Origin: Candidatus Omnitrophota bacterium
Lineage (GTDB): Bacteria; Omnitrophota; Gorgyraeia; Velamenicoccales; Velamenicoccaceae
NCBI GenBank assembly: GCA_028717105.1
Contig: JAQUOM010000102.1
Span: forward strand, 1 to 5,510
Direction of reading: 5' to 3'
DNA: 5,510 bases
The notes under the pieces were generated by a model that saw only the letters and a list, made by a program, of their open reading frames with translations, searched no databases and was not told the origin of the DNA. A program made the position numbers and the translations under genes. Shown in pieces: positions 1-5,510 of the stretch (within the stretch, counting starts at the first letter, position 1; every line of letters starts with the position of its first letter).

Positions 1-15
1 GGGTTTTTTAGTCAT
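1..15 (-). CDS. Possible start of the next operon gene (first five codons only)
   Basis: On the minus strand the stop codon of the glycosyltransferase-radical SAM gene lies inside ATGA. A second reading frame therefore starts one base upstream of that stop and reads Met-Thr-Lys-Lys-Pro to the window edge. The 4-base overlap is a common form of translational coupling in bacterial operons, and the first codons look like an ordinary N-terminus. No convincing Shine-Dalgarno sequence precedes it. With only five codons visible, product and reality are unknown, and the ATGA could be chance. It would mean that the operon starting at 3081 continues past the left edge. Confidence 0.3.
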
Positions 16-2108
16 CTGGATCGTTTTCTGCAAGGTTTGAGCTCATCAAGCCCGCGTTGCTGCGCGTATGTCCGGTAGATGCCTTCGCACTCCTGATCAT
101 AGGCGCATATCGGGCAGCGCGGCCCTTTGGATTTGTCTTTGATGCGTTCATGCACAGGGCTGATCCTGAAGTCCCGGCCTCTTTCCGCCGGGTGCAGACA
201 AAGTTGTTTGCGCTCCGAGAGACTGGGGCCTTCCAGCATGTTGCTGCGCCAGGCCGGCGGGACATGGCAATAAGGAAATCCTTCGAGCATGACCTCAAGG
301 CCTTTTTCTTTTCGCGCCCATTGCAATGCCTTCTTTAGATACGGCGCGACTTGCGTGTATGTCGGCACGACCTTGTCGAAGTAGATCCTGGCGAAGCCGT
401 GCGGGGTCAGAAAAACGAACCAGATGCCCCTGACCCCCAGTCGCCGGAGGAACTTTGCCGTTTCGGGCAGGTGGCGGTAATTGGCCTTTGTGATCATGAT
501 CTTGACATAAAGGCCGTGGCAGGCAGGCATCGCATTGCGGATGCCTGCGACGGTTTCCCAAAAACTGCCCGGGATGCTGGTGGTGATATCATGCGCCCTG
601 GCTTTATAATCCTGCAGATGAGTATAGACCACAGGATGGTAGACGGCAAGCCGCCTGGAAAATTCTTTTTTTGCAAGCAGGCGCGCATTCGTTTGGAGCT
701 GTATCTTGTAGCCCAGCCTGAAGGCGGATTCCATGAGGGAAAAGAAATCCGTCCTGGCCGTCGGCTCTCCTCCTGAAAGCACCAGTTGGTCGTAGCGATC
801 GCGATATGCGGCCAGGGCTCTTGTGAGGATTTCCAGGGATGTGAAAGTCCCGGGTTTGTTGTCTCCTGTGACGCAGAAAATGCAACGGTTGTTGCAGCGG
901 TATCCGACCCGAAAGAACAATGTCCTGGGCTTTTTGTCAAGGACACGGCGATAGACGGCGTCTACGCGGGCGGCGTAAGAACGGATGTCCTGAACGTGCG
1001 CATGAAAAGGGAGCTTTAACCGCGCGCGGCCCGACCGGATGTTTCTGATAGTGCGTTTGAGCTGCGCAAAAGATCCGTAAACGAAAGCATTCCTGCCGGG
1101 AATGGTTTTCTCAACGAGGCTCGGCTGCCGGGGGATGATCACGGGGATCTTCTGGTATAGGGATTCCAAAAGCGACATGGGGCCGGTCTCATCCCAAGCC
1201 GACGGCACGAGAAGGTAATCTATTTTAGAATAGAATTTTTCAGGAAGTTCGGCATACGGGATATTTTCGAGGATCTCGACATTCGGCCGTTTCCGGATAC
1301 CCTTGAGCCGGCGCATGTCTTTTTGCGGCGTGCCTTTTGTCCAGAGGCCAAGGAGCATACGGGCATCGTCGTCCTCTTTTATCAGGCGCTCGATCGTATC
1401 CGACCCTTTGTGGGGCATCCATACTCCCAGGAAGCCGAAGACAGGCGCTCTGCCTTCATGATGCTTTGTGCGGGGCCGCCGCTGCATATGAACGCCGTAA
1501 GGCAGAGCGATGATCTTATCCGGGTCCGCGGTGAGCCCGGACAGCATATCTTTTTGCATTTGCGACGGGCATATGATCGTATCGCAGATGTCCAGGACCT
1601 GGCGGATGTAAGTGCGCCGCCGGGCATTAAGTTCCGCAACGGACATGTGGTTGTATGACGCCAGCCTTCGGGTATCTTCGCAGGCACAGTCCTCCGGGTT
1701 GGTTTTACGGCATATCCGTCGGCCATCATGGAATCTGCCGCCGACGCAAAACAGGGAGTGGTCGTGGAGTGTCACGACAATGCGCGCGCCCAGGCTGGCC
1801 GCCACCGTCAGGATAGGCAATAATTTTGTGCCGGAAAAAAGATGGACATGCACGATATCCGGCGGATCCGTTTTCAGCACGCTGTCTAAGGCCTGCCTGA
1901 GGCGTTCGTCGTAAATGATCCCGTTGTCCGGGGTATGTCTGATGTGGACGTGCCTTAAGTCGGTGCGCGAACGGACTTCGGGCCGGTCATCGGAACGCCG
2001 GGCCGCTTCCAGCGAGATATAGGTGATTTGATGCCTGACTTTCTGGAAGCGCACCAGTTCCCAGTAACACGGGTGATAAAGGTTTGAGCTGATATGGGCG
2101 ATATGCAT
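12..2108 (-). CDS. GT4 glycosyltransferase fused to a radical SAM domain
   Basis: This is a 698-residue two-domain protein. Residues 1-390 form a GT-B fold, family 4 type glycosyltransferase. It opens with MHIAHISSN, followed by DIVHVH (84-89), a THD-like LHDHSLFC (114-121), a Cys group at 133/141/143, the second Rossmann unit FGFLGVWMPHKG (224-235), and the EX7E nucleotide-sugar motif at Glu307 and Glu315. Residues 395-698 form a radical SAM domain with C405-x3-C409-x2-C412 for the SAM-binding [4Fe-4S] cluster, GGEP (446-449) and QTN (472-474). The tail carries more cysteines (614, 637, 665, 668, 674, 693), including CPIC-x5-C. That pattern suits an auxiliary iron-sulfur cluster like those of SPASM-type enzymes. 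Both domains look intact. The linker is only a few residues long and has no methionine. The start is one base after the DUF483 gene stop and lacks a clear ribosome binding site, so translation is probably coupled. Cytosolic, with no signal peptide or membrane segment. The sugar donor, acceptor and radical substrate are unknown. Confidence 0.9.
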   Translation of the reverse strand: MHIAHISSNLYHPCYWELVRFQKVRHQITYISLEAARRSDDRPEVRSRTDLRHVHIRHTPDNGIIYDERLRQALDSVLKTDPPDIVHVHLFSGTKLLPILTVAASLGARIVVTLHDHSLFCVGGRFHDGRRICRKTNPEDCACEDTRRLASYNHMSVAELNARRRTYIRQVLDICDTIICPSQMQKDMLSGLTADPDKIIALPYGVHMQRRPRTKHHEGRAPVFGFLGVWMPHKGSDTIERLIKEDDDARMLLGLWTKGTPQKDMRRLKGIRKRPNVEILENIPYAELPEKFYSKIDYLLVPSAWDETGPMSLLESLYQKIPVIIPRQPSLVEKTIPGRNAFVYGSFAQLKRTIRNIRSGRARLKLPFHAHVQDIRSYAARVDAVYRRVLDKKPRTLFFRVGYRCNNRCIFCVTGDNKPGTFTSLEILTRALAAYRDRYDQLVLSGGEPTARTDFFSLMESAFRLGYKIQLQTNARLLAKKEFSRRLAVYHPVVYTHLQDYKARAHDITTSIPGSFWETVAGIRNAMPACHGLYVKIMITKANYRHLPETAKFLRRLGVRGIWFVFLTPHGFARIYFDKVVPTYTQVAPYLKKALQWARKEKGLEVMLEGFPYCHVPPAWRSNMLEGPSLSERKQLCLHPAERGRDFRISPVHERIKDKSKGPRCPICAYDQECEGIYRTYAQQRGLDELKPCRKRSR

Positions 2109-2109
2109 G

Positions 2110-3081
2110 CTATTGGAATGTGATCAGGAACGGATGCTCCGGAGCGAATGTATCGAGCGGGACCATGATATCCTTCAAGACATTCCCTCTGCGCAGGAGC
2201 GTCAATTGCCGCCCGTGGAGTTTCAGGGCATCGGCCTTGTCCAGGTCCGCCCCGTATTCGTTGCGCGTCGCGTCATGAGAGACGAATGCCGCCTGTTTAT
2301 AGTGCACGACGTCATTGTTGAAGACAGCCTCGTCGAGCGCGTAGAACTTCCGTTCGTAGAACACCAGGAACGTTTTTTTCAGATAACCGTCCATCTTGCG
2401 GACGTATTCAGGCTCTTTTTTAAAAATTTCGTGCCGCAGTTTTCCCGCCCGCTTGATGGTCGCCGGGCAATCGTAACGGCAGGGCATGTGATAGATGTAA
2501 GAAAAGATCGTGTCTTTCAGCAAAGGGTTGCAGAGAAAAGAAGGCTGCGTTTTTGTCTGGCGGTAAGTTTCATAAAGATGGCTGTAACGGATCCAGTCGT
2601 TGTATTTTCTGAAAAATCTGATGCAGCAATCGGGATATCCCAGGACGTAACCGTATTTGAGGTGGTCGGCGCGGGGGGCGAAGATGACGCGGTTGTTGAT
2701 GATGACGGGATACCACATGGCCCGCTTCAGGATGTTTTTGTCTTTTGACAGAAAGACATGGACTTCTTCATCCGTGTCTGTTTCCAAGGGGAGGCCGTAA
2801 GCCGATGTCGTCGTGAGCCGGTCTTTGTCGATGACGGAATCCGGCACCTTGCTTTTATGCACGTTACGGAAGATCACGCTCTCCCTGACGTGGACACCGT
2901 ATCCGCGGCAGGCCTTCTTGAACGCCTCGATCCTGTTTTTTCTGATCCAGTCGTCCAGGAGGGGTTTGAAGCCCAGAATCAGAGACATGTAAAGGCCCAG
3001 CTGGAGGCCGTTGCCCTTGATCTCCATCAAGTCTGCGCAGAAAGATTTCGGCTTGTATTGTTCCAGAAGGGGATTGTTCAT
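2110..3081 (-). CDS. DUF483-like cysteine-rich protein
   Basis: This is a 323-residue soluble protein of unknown function. The signature LGYPDCCIRFF (147-157), with adjacent Cys152 and Cys153, matches what I recall of DUF483 proteins. It is followed by FLCNPLL (Cys184) and HMPCRYDC (Cys201 and Cys205, C-x3-C), a pattern I also associate with this family. The conserved cysteines suggest metal or iron-sulfur binding or a redox role, but that is inference. The N-terminal 80 residues are mainly charged and helical in character. No signal peptide or transmembrane segment is evident. The start is well fixed: a TGA lies in frame at 3094-3096 and no other start codon lies between it and this ATG. It is the first gene of an operon with the glycosyltransferase-radical SAM fusion, whose ATG follows this gene's TAG after one base. 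A promoter lies just upstream at 3107-3135. The family call rests on motif memory alone. Confidence 0.8.
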   Translation of the reverse strand: MNNPLLEQYKPKSFCADLMEIKGNGLQLGLYMSLILGFKPLLDDWIRKNRIEAFKKACRGYGVHVRESVIFRNVHKSKVPDSVIDKDRLTTTSAYGLPLETDTDEEVHVFLSKDKNILKRAMWYPVIINNRVIFAPRADHLKYGYVLGYPDCCIRFFRKYNDWIRYSHLYETYRQTKTQPSFLCNPLLKDTIFSYIYHMPCRYDCPATIKRAGKLRHEIFKKEPEYVRKMDGYLKKTFLVFYERKFYALDEAVFNNDVVHYKQAAFVSHDATRNEYGADLDKADALKLHGRQLTLLRRGNVLKDIMVPLDTFAPEHPFLITFQ

Positions 3082-3106
3082 GTTATGGTCTCTTCACTCA
3101 TATGGT

Positions 3107-3135
3107 ATCTTATGGGAATGCCGTTTCATTTTCAA
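3107..3135 (-). promoter_or_regulatory. Sigma-70-type promoter for the DUF483/fusion operon
   Basis: Read on the minus strand, a -35 box TTGAAA (3130-3135, five of six to consensus) is followed by exactly 17 bases and a -10 box TAAGAT (3107-3112, four of six). Transcription would start near 3100, giving a leader of about 20 bases before the ATG at 3081. A weak purine-rich GAAGAG about 9 bases before the ATG could serve as ribosome binding site. Spacing and position are what a real promoter would show, but no transcript data are available. Confidence 0.6.
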
Positions 3136-3171
3136 GCATTACATCTTATTGTCGCCGTTGGCGGCGGGGAA

Positions 3172-3180
3172 TGCTATAAT
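3172..3180 (+). promoter_or_regulatory. Extended -10 promoter TGCTATAAT for the asparagine-synthetase-like gene
   Basis: The sequence is a perfect extended -10 element (TG, one base, TATAAT). No good -35 hexamer lies at 16-18 bases; TTGTCG at 3149-3154 is 20 bases away. Extended -10 promoters tolerate a weak -35. The last base of the box is 7 bases before the A of an in-frame ATG at 3188, so the transcript could begin at that start codon. The ATG at 3179 overlaps the box and would not be in such a transcript. Confidence 0.45.
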
Positions 3181-3940
3181 GAAACGCATGTCCCGCAAAG
3201 ATCATTTGAATGCGCGTTTTTTACCGCAAGATCGCCTGGCCTGCGTGTTTCGCAAGGTTGCCGCGCGCGCATGCACCGTGCAGAGGCGCGCAGGTTCCGG
3301 CGTTCCCTTTTGCGTCCTGGCAACAGGCGGACTGGATTCTTCTCTTTTGGCCGGCCTGCTGAGGCCTTATGCACCGCGTCTCTATTTTGCCCGCGTCCTT
3401 GACAGGACGACGCGAGAGTATAACGCGTGGTCTATCCGCCGGTGCCGTTTTCTGGCCCGCATCACGGATTTGCGTTTTTCCGCCGTCGGCATCAGCCGGA
3501 TGGATTACCGCCGGGCATATGCTTCGTTGCGTCCCCGGATTCCGCTTCTTTCCAGAGACAAGGATATCGCCGCCGTCGACGTCTTCTTTCGTTCGATCGC
3601 CAGGCGTTGCCAGGGGCCCGGTATCGTCATCAGCGGCATGGGCATGAACGAGTTGTGCGAATTATCGGCCGGCGGGATTTCCAGCTATTATCGCACGAAG
3701 GCGGCCGTGGAATTGCGCGTGCATCGAAGATTGGCGCGCGCTTACGGGTTGTCTTTCTGGGCGCCGTGGCTGGATAGGGATGTTGTCCGTTTTTTTTCTT
3801 CCCTGCCGCCGGCATCCAGAAAAAATAAAAAGCTGCTTAAAGAAGTTATAGCCGCCTCGCGCCTTCTCCCCTCATCTTTTCTTATCCAGCCCTCCCGGCA
3901 CAGCGCGATCCCCGCATCGTTTTATCGCGGCCTGGATTGA
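3179..3940 (+). CDS. Stand-alone asparagine-synthetase-type ATPase domain protein
   Basis: This is a 253-residue protein that corresponds to the C-terminal, ATP-pyrophosphatase half of class B asparagine synthetases. The PP-loop reads TGGLDSS (49-55, usually SGGxDSS). A second motif, SGMGMNEL (152-159), matches the usual SGxGADEL with Asp replaced by Asn157. The segment APWLDRDVVRFFSSLP (195-210), followed by KKLLKEV, matches the family's PFLDxxLVxxxxxLP and conserved lysine region. The N-terminal glutamine-hydrolysing domain is absent and there is no N-terminal Cys, so free ammonia, a partner protein or another amine would have to be the nucleophile. The family adenylates a carboxylate and then forms an amide; members also act in natural-product ring closure. 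Substrate unknown. I chose the ATG at 3179 because a weak GGGGA lies 8 bases upstream. The ATG at 3188 is the alternative if the overlapping extended -10 box is real. The frame stays open farther upstream to an ATG at 3011, but that part overlaps the divergent DUF483 gene and shows no domain features. The gene is divergent from the DUF483 gene and convergent with the next radical SAM gene. Confidence 0.82.
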   Translation: MKRMSRKDHLNARFLPQDRLACVFRKVAARACTVQRRAGSGVPFCVLATGGLDSSLLAGLLRPYAPRLYFARVLDRTTREYNAWSIRRCRFLARITDLRFSAVGISRMDYRRAYASLRPRIPLLSRDKDIAAVDVFFRSIARRCQGPGIVISGMGMNELCELSAGGISSYYRTKAAVELRVHRRLARAYGLSFWAPWLDRDVVRFFSSLPPASRKNKKLLKEVIAASRLLPSSFLIQPSRHSAIPASFYRGLD

Positions 3941-3941
3941 C

Positions 3942-3979
3942 GGTGTCCGCGATCCTGTCTCGGCGCCCATCTATTTTTT
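3942..3979 (+). terminator. Weak candidate rho-independent terminator between convergent genes
   Basis: Just after the asparagine-synthetase-like stop, GGTGTC (3942-3947) can pair with GGCGCC (3962-3967) as a six-pair stem with two G-U wobbles and a 14-base loop. A run of six T follows at 3974-3979. The loop is long, the stem short, and six bases separate stem and T run, so this is a marginal terminator at best. The T run already lies within the 3' end of the opposing radical SAM gene. Confidence 0.22.
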
Positions 3980-4993
3980 GTTCTGACCCGGGTTTATCCT
4001 TGTCATAAAGTCAAAAAGGGCCCTCAGGTCTTTCCAGCGGATGTGCATCGAGCCTGTCAGGGCGTTGACGACCCGGAAGCCCTCCAGGACGTAATCTCTG
4101 TAAGTGCGCTGCCGGGATGCCGATTTCGCGCGATCATAGAGAGCCGAAAATAAGGCCATGTTGTTTTCGTCGACGCGTGCCCTGGGCGTAAAACGCATAA
4201 GGGAATATTTCTTTTTCAGATGTTCCGCAAGGCACAAGAACGCGTCTCCGGGAAAGACATAGCCCGGCGGATGCAGACTTAAATCCCAGCCCTGCCCGCG
4301 TTTCAAGCTTGCGGCGTCGCCGGCGTAGATGCGATACTTGTGTTGACGCACCGCTATACCGTAATCTTTGATGAATGTTTTCTGTTGTGGTTTTTCCCAC
4401 GCCGCAAAGGCTGCCGGCGTTATATCGATTTTTCCAAAAGGCAGCTTTGCCAGAAAAGCGAGGTTGTCGAGAAACGCGCGCGCTTCTGCGGGGTGCACCG
4501 TCATGTTGCAGTTGATGTTAACGCCGGCGTTGCGGCATGCGTAGAGCCTTCCCAGAAGGCGGCGGAAGGATGCTTTTGTCATTCCGCGTCTCCATGCCAT
4601 GCACGCGTCGATTCCACCGTCCAGGCCGATTTCCATGCCTACCTTATTTGTTTTGAGGAAGGCGATCTTGGACGCGTCTAAAAGGAGGCCGTTTGTCTGG
4701 AGGCCGATCTTTGCCTTCGGCACCGCTTTTCGCAGGAAGGAAACGATCTTTTTCGTCAAGGGCCAAGCCAGGAGCGGTTCGCCCCCGCTCAGGATGAACC
4801 TCTTGGGCCTTGTCCTGCGTGATTGAAGGAATGAGACGAAGGCCCTGACTGTTCCCAAAGACAGAGACCTCTCCCTTTTGTCCCGGAAATAACAGTACCG
4901 GCACCTGAGATTGCACCGTTCCGTGACGTAAAGAAAAACATAGGACGCGCCCAGGCGCCGCAAGTCATTTTTTTGCGTTGTTCGTCTTGCCAT
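3971..4993 (-). CDS. Radical SAM enzyme without a recognisable SPASM cysteine cluster
   Basis: This is a 340-residue cytosolic radical SAM enzyme. Cys27, Cys31 and Cys34 form the canonical CxxxCxxC in TERCNLRCRYCYF, which binds the [4Fe-4S] cluster that cleaves S-adenosylmethionine. GGEP (70-73) contacts the SAM amino group, and QTNG (99-102) and EIGLDGG (121-127) continue the partial TIM barrel. The layout resembles MoaA/PqqE/anSME-like maturases. In the C-terminal third, GYVFPGDAFLC (244-254) looks like the start of a SPASM or twitch region (usually dG.v.pC). Cys254 is the only cysteine there, so a full auxiliary cluster appears absent. The start is supported by a TAGGG eight bases upstream and by coupling: the upstream gene's TGA ends two bases before this ATG. 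It is cotranscribed with the HemN-like gene at 4996. Its substrate cannot be inferred from sequence. Confidence 0.88.
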   Translation of the reverse strand: MARRTTQKNDLRRLGASYVFLYVTERCNLRCRYCYFRDKRERSLSLGTVRAFVSFLQSRRTRPKRFILSGGEPLLAWPLTKKIVSFLRKAVPKAKIGLQTNGLLLDASKIAFLKTNKVGMEIGLDGGIDACMAWRRGMTKASFRRLLGRLYACRNAGVNINCNMTVHPAEARAFLDNLAFLAKLPFGKIDITPAAFAAWEKPQQKTFIKDYGIAVRQHKYRIYAGDAASLKRGQGWDLSLHPPGYVFPGDAFLCLAEHLKKKYSLMRFTPRARVDENNMALFSALYDRAKSASRQRTYRDYVLEGFRVVNALTGSMHIRWKDLRALFDFMTRINPGQNKK

Positions 4994-4995
4994 GA

Positions 4996-5510
4996 TCAGA
5001 GCCCTACCTTATAAAATAACGAGATGAACCAGAGGTCCCAGAGGGTTTTAGAGACGTGTTTTTGCTGAGAATAATCCGTTTCCCTGCGGTAGCCTTTATG
5101 GCTCGGGGAATGTTTTAAGGCGTCGATCAGGCAGGGGTCGTGCAGGACTTTGGTATAAGAAAAATATTTGACCAATTGCCCGATCGTCCAGGGGCCGAGG
5201 TATTTGATTGTGTTCTTCCGTGAATCGATCAAGCCGGCTTTTTCCAGGAATGCCAGCTCGACGGGGTAGGCCTTGCGGATATCTTCATGGAAAATTTTCT
5301 TGAATATTTTTGTGTCGAGCCCTATGAGCGCGTTCAGGGCGATAAAATGAGCCATGGAATATTTTTCGTTGATGGGATAGCCCTCGTAATCGCAGGTTGT
5401 CAGATGTTTGTTTCGCGGGCGGCAAACGAATGCGATTTGATTCTTGAGCGTGCTATGGGCAAATGCGCCCAGCCCCAGGACGGACCCTGCCCGTTGGATG
5501 TAGGATTCTT
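4996..5510 (-). CDS. HemN/HemW-like radical SAM protein, C-terminal part (cut at window edge)
   Basis: The frame is open from the right edge to a TGA at 4996-4998, giving 170 visible residues. An in-frame ATG at 5353-5355 could be mistaken for the start. However, the codons upstream of it carry LGLGAFAHS (visible residues 11-19), which matches the GLGxGAHS motif of coproporphyrinogen-dehydrogenase-like radical SAM proteins. The stretch around visible residues 48-94, ending LEKAGLI, resembles the HemN C-terminal domain (glutamate, then a helix, then the GL element). So the true gene begins beyond the window and should carry its CxxxCxC cluster motif there. About 70 residues follow the HemN_C-like part (from about visible residue 100), longer than I would expect. 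True HemN acts in haem synthesis and HemW is a haem chaperone, but many relatives have other roles. Clustering with another radical SAM gene two bases downstream favours a dedicated accessory function. Confidence 0.72.
   Translation of the reverse strand, partial: ESYIQRAGSVLGLGAFAHSTLKNQIAFVCRPRNKHLTTCDYEGYPINEKYSMAHFIALNALIGLDTKIFKKIFHEDIRKAYPVELAFLEKAGLIDSRKNTIKYLGPWTIGQLVKYFSYTKVLHDPCLIDALKHSPSHKGYRRETDYSQQKHVSKTLWDLWFISLFYKVGL

Noticed and set aside
494..946. A 150-codon minus-strand frame and other frames of 60-150 codons inside the fusion gene
   Set aside because: They are embedded out of frame in a gene whose own frame carries the radical SAM and GT4 motifs; none shows a domain signature.
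2107..2748. A 213-codon open frame on the plus strand opposite the DUF483-like gene
   Set aside because: It is fully antisense to a gene with recognisable family motifs, shows no domain features of its own, and is the kind of open frame that G+C-biased codons create on the opposite strand.
3078..3101. A seven-codon upstream frame (MSEETIT) whose TGA overlaps the DUF483 gene start as ATGA
   Set aside because: It is very short and its ATG would be at the very 5' end of the predicted transcript or just outside it. The overlap could be chance.
2758..3402. A 214-codon plus-strand frame spanning the divergent gap and the start of the ATPase gene
   Set aside because: It overlaps two better-supported genes in other frames, crosses the promoter region and shows no motif.
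3941..3970. Possible small RNA or precursor peptide between the convergent genes
   Set aside because: Thirty bases is too little for a gene, and no precursor-like frame was seen here or in the gap at 3082-3178.
5353..5355. ATG at 5353-5355 as the start of a 119-residue gene
   Set aside because: The frame remains open to the window edge, and the HemN-like motif LGLGAFAHS lies upstream of this ATG, so it is an internal methionine.

Overview
The window holds four genes read in full, one gene cut at the right edge, and possibly the first codons of a sixth gene at the left edge. Four of the genes lie on the minus strand. One lies on the plus strand between them. Base composition is a little over half G+C by eye, and coding density is very high: the largest gap between genes is about 97 bases. 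No rRNA, tRNA, transposase, CRISPR array or long repeat was seen. The ATG starts, the bacterial-type promoter elements and the gene families point to a bacterium. A genome rich in radical SAM enzymes and glycosyltransferases, including a DUF483-type protein, would suit an uncultivated Gram-negative lineage such as Omnitrophota or Elusimicrobiota, but the sequence cannot settle that.

Layout from right to left. The C-terminal part of a HemN/HemW-like radical SAM protein enters at the right edge (4996-5510, minus). Its stop codon is two bases from the start of a 340-residue radical SAM enzyme with a canonical CxxxCxxC motif (3971-4993, minus). A stand-alone asparagine-synthetase-type ATPase domain (3179-3940, plus) runs toward it, and the two stop codons are about 30 bases apart. 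This plus-strand gene is divergent from a second minus-strand operon: a DUF483-like cysteine-rich protein (2110-3081), then a 698-residue fusion of a GT4 glycosyltransferase with a radical SAM domain (12-2108). The stop codon of the fusion overlaps a possible next start codon (ATGA) at the left edge.

Three radical SAM proteins, one fused to a glycosyltransferase, stand beside an ATP-dependent amidation-type enzyme and a DUF483 protein. This looks like an accessory biosynthetic or modification locus, for example tailoring of a surface glycan or of a peptide. No precursor peptide or substrate gene is visible, so the product cannot be named. The gap at 3082-3178 holds a good promoter for the DUF483/fusion operon. 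It also holds an extended -10 box for the ATPase gene, placed so close to the start codon that the mRNA may be leaderless.
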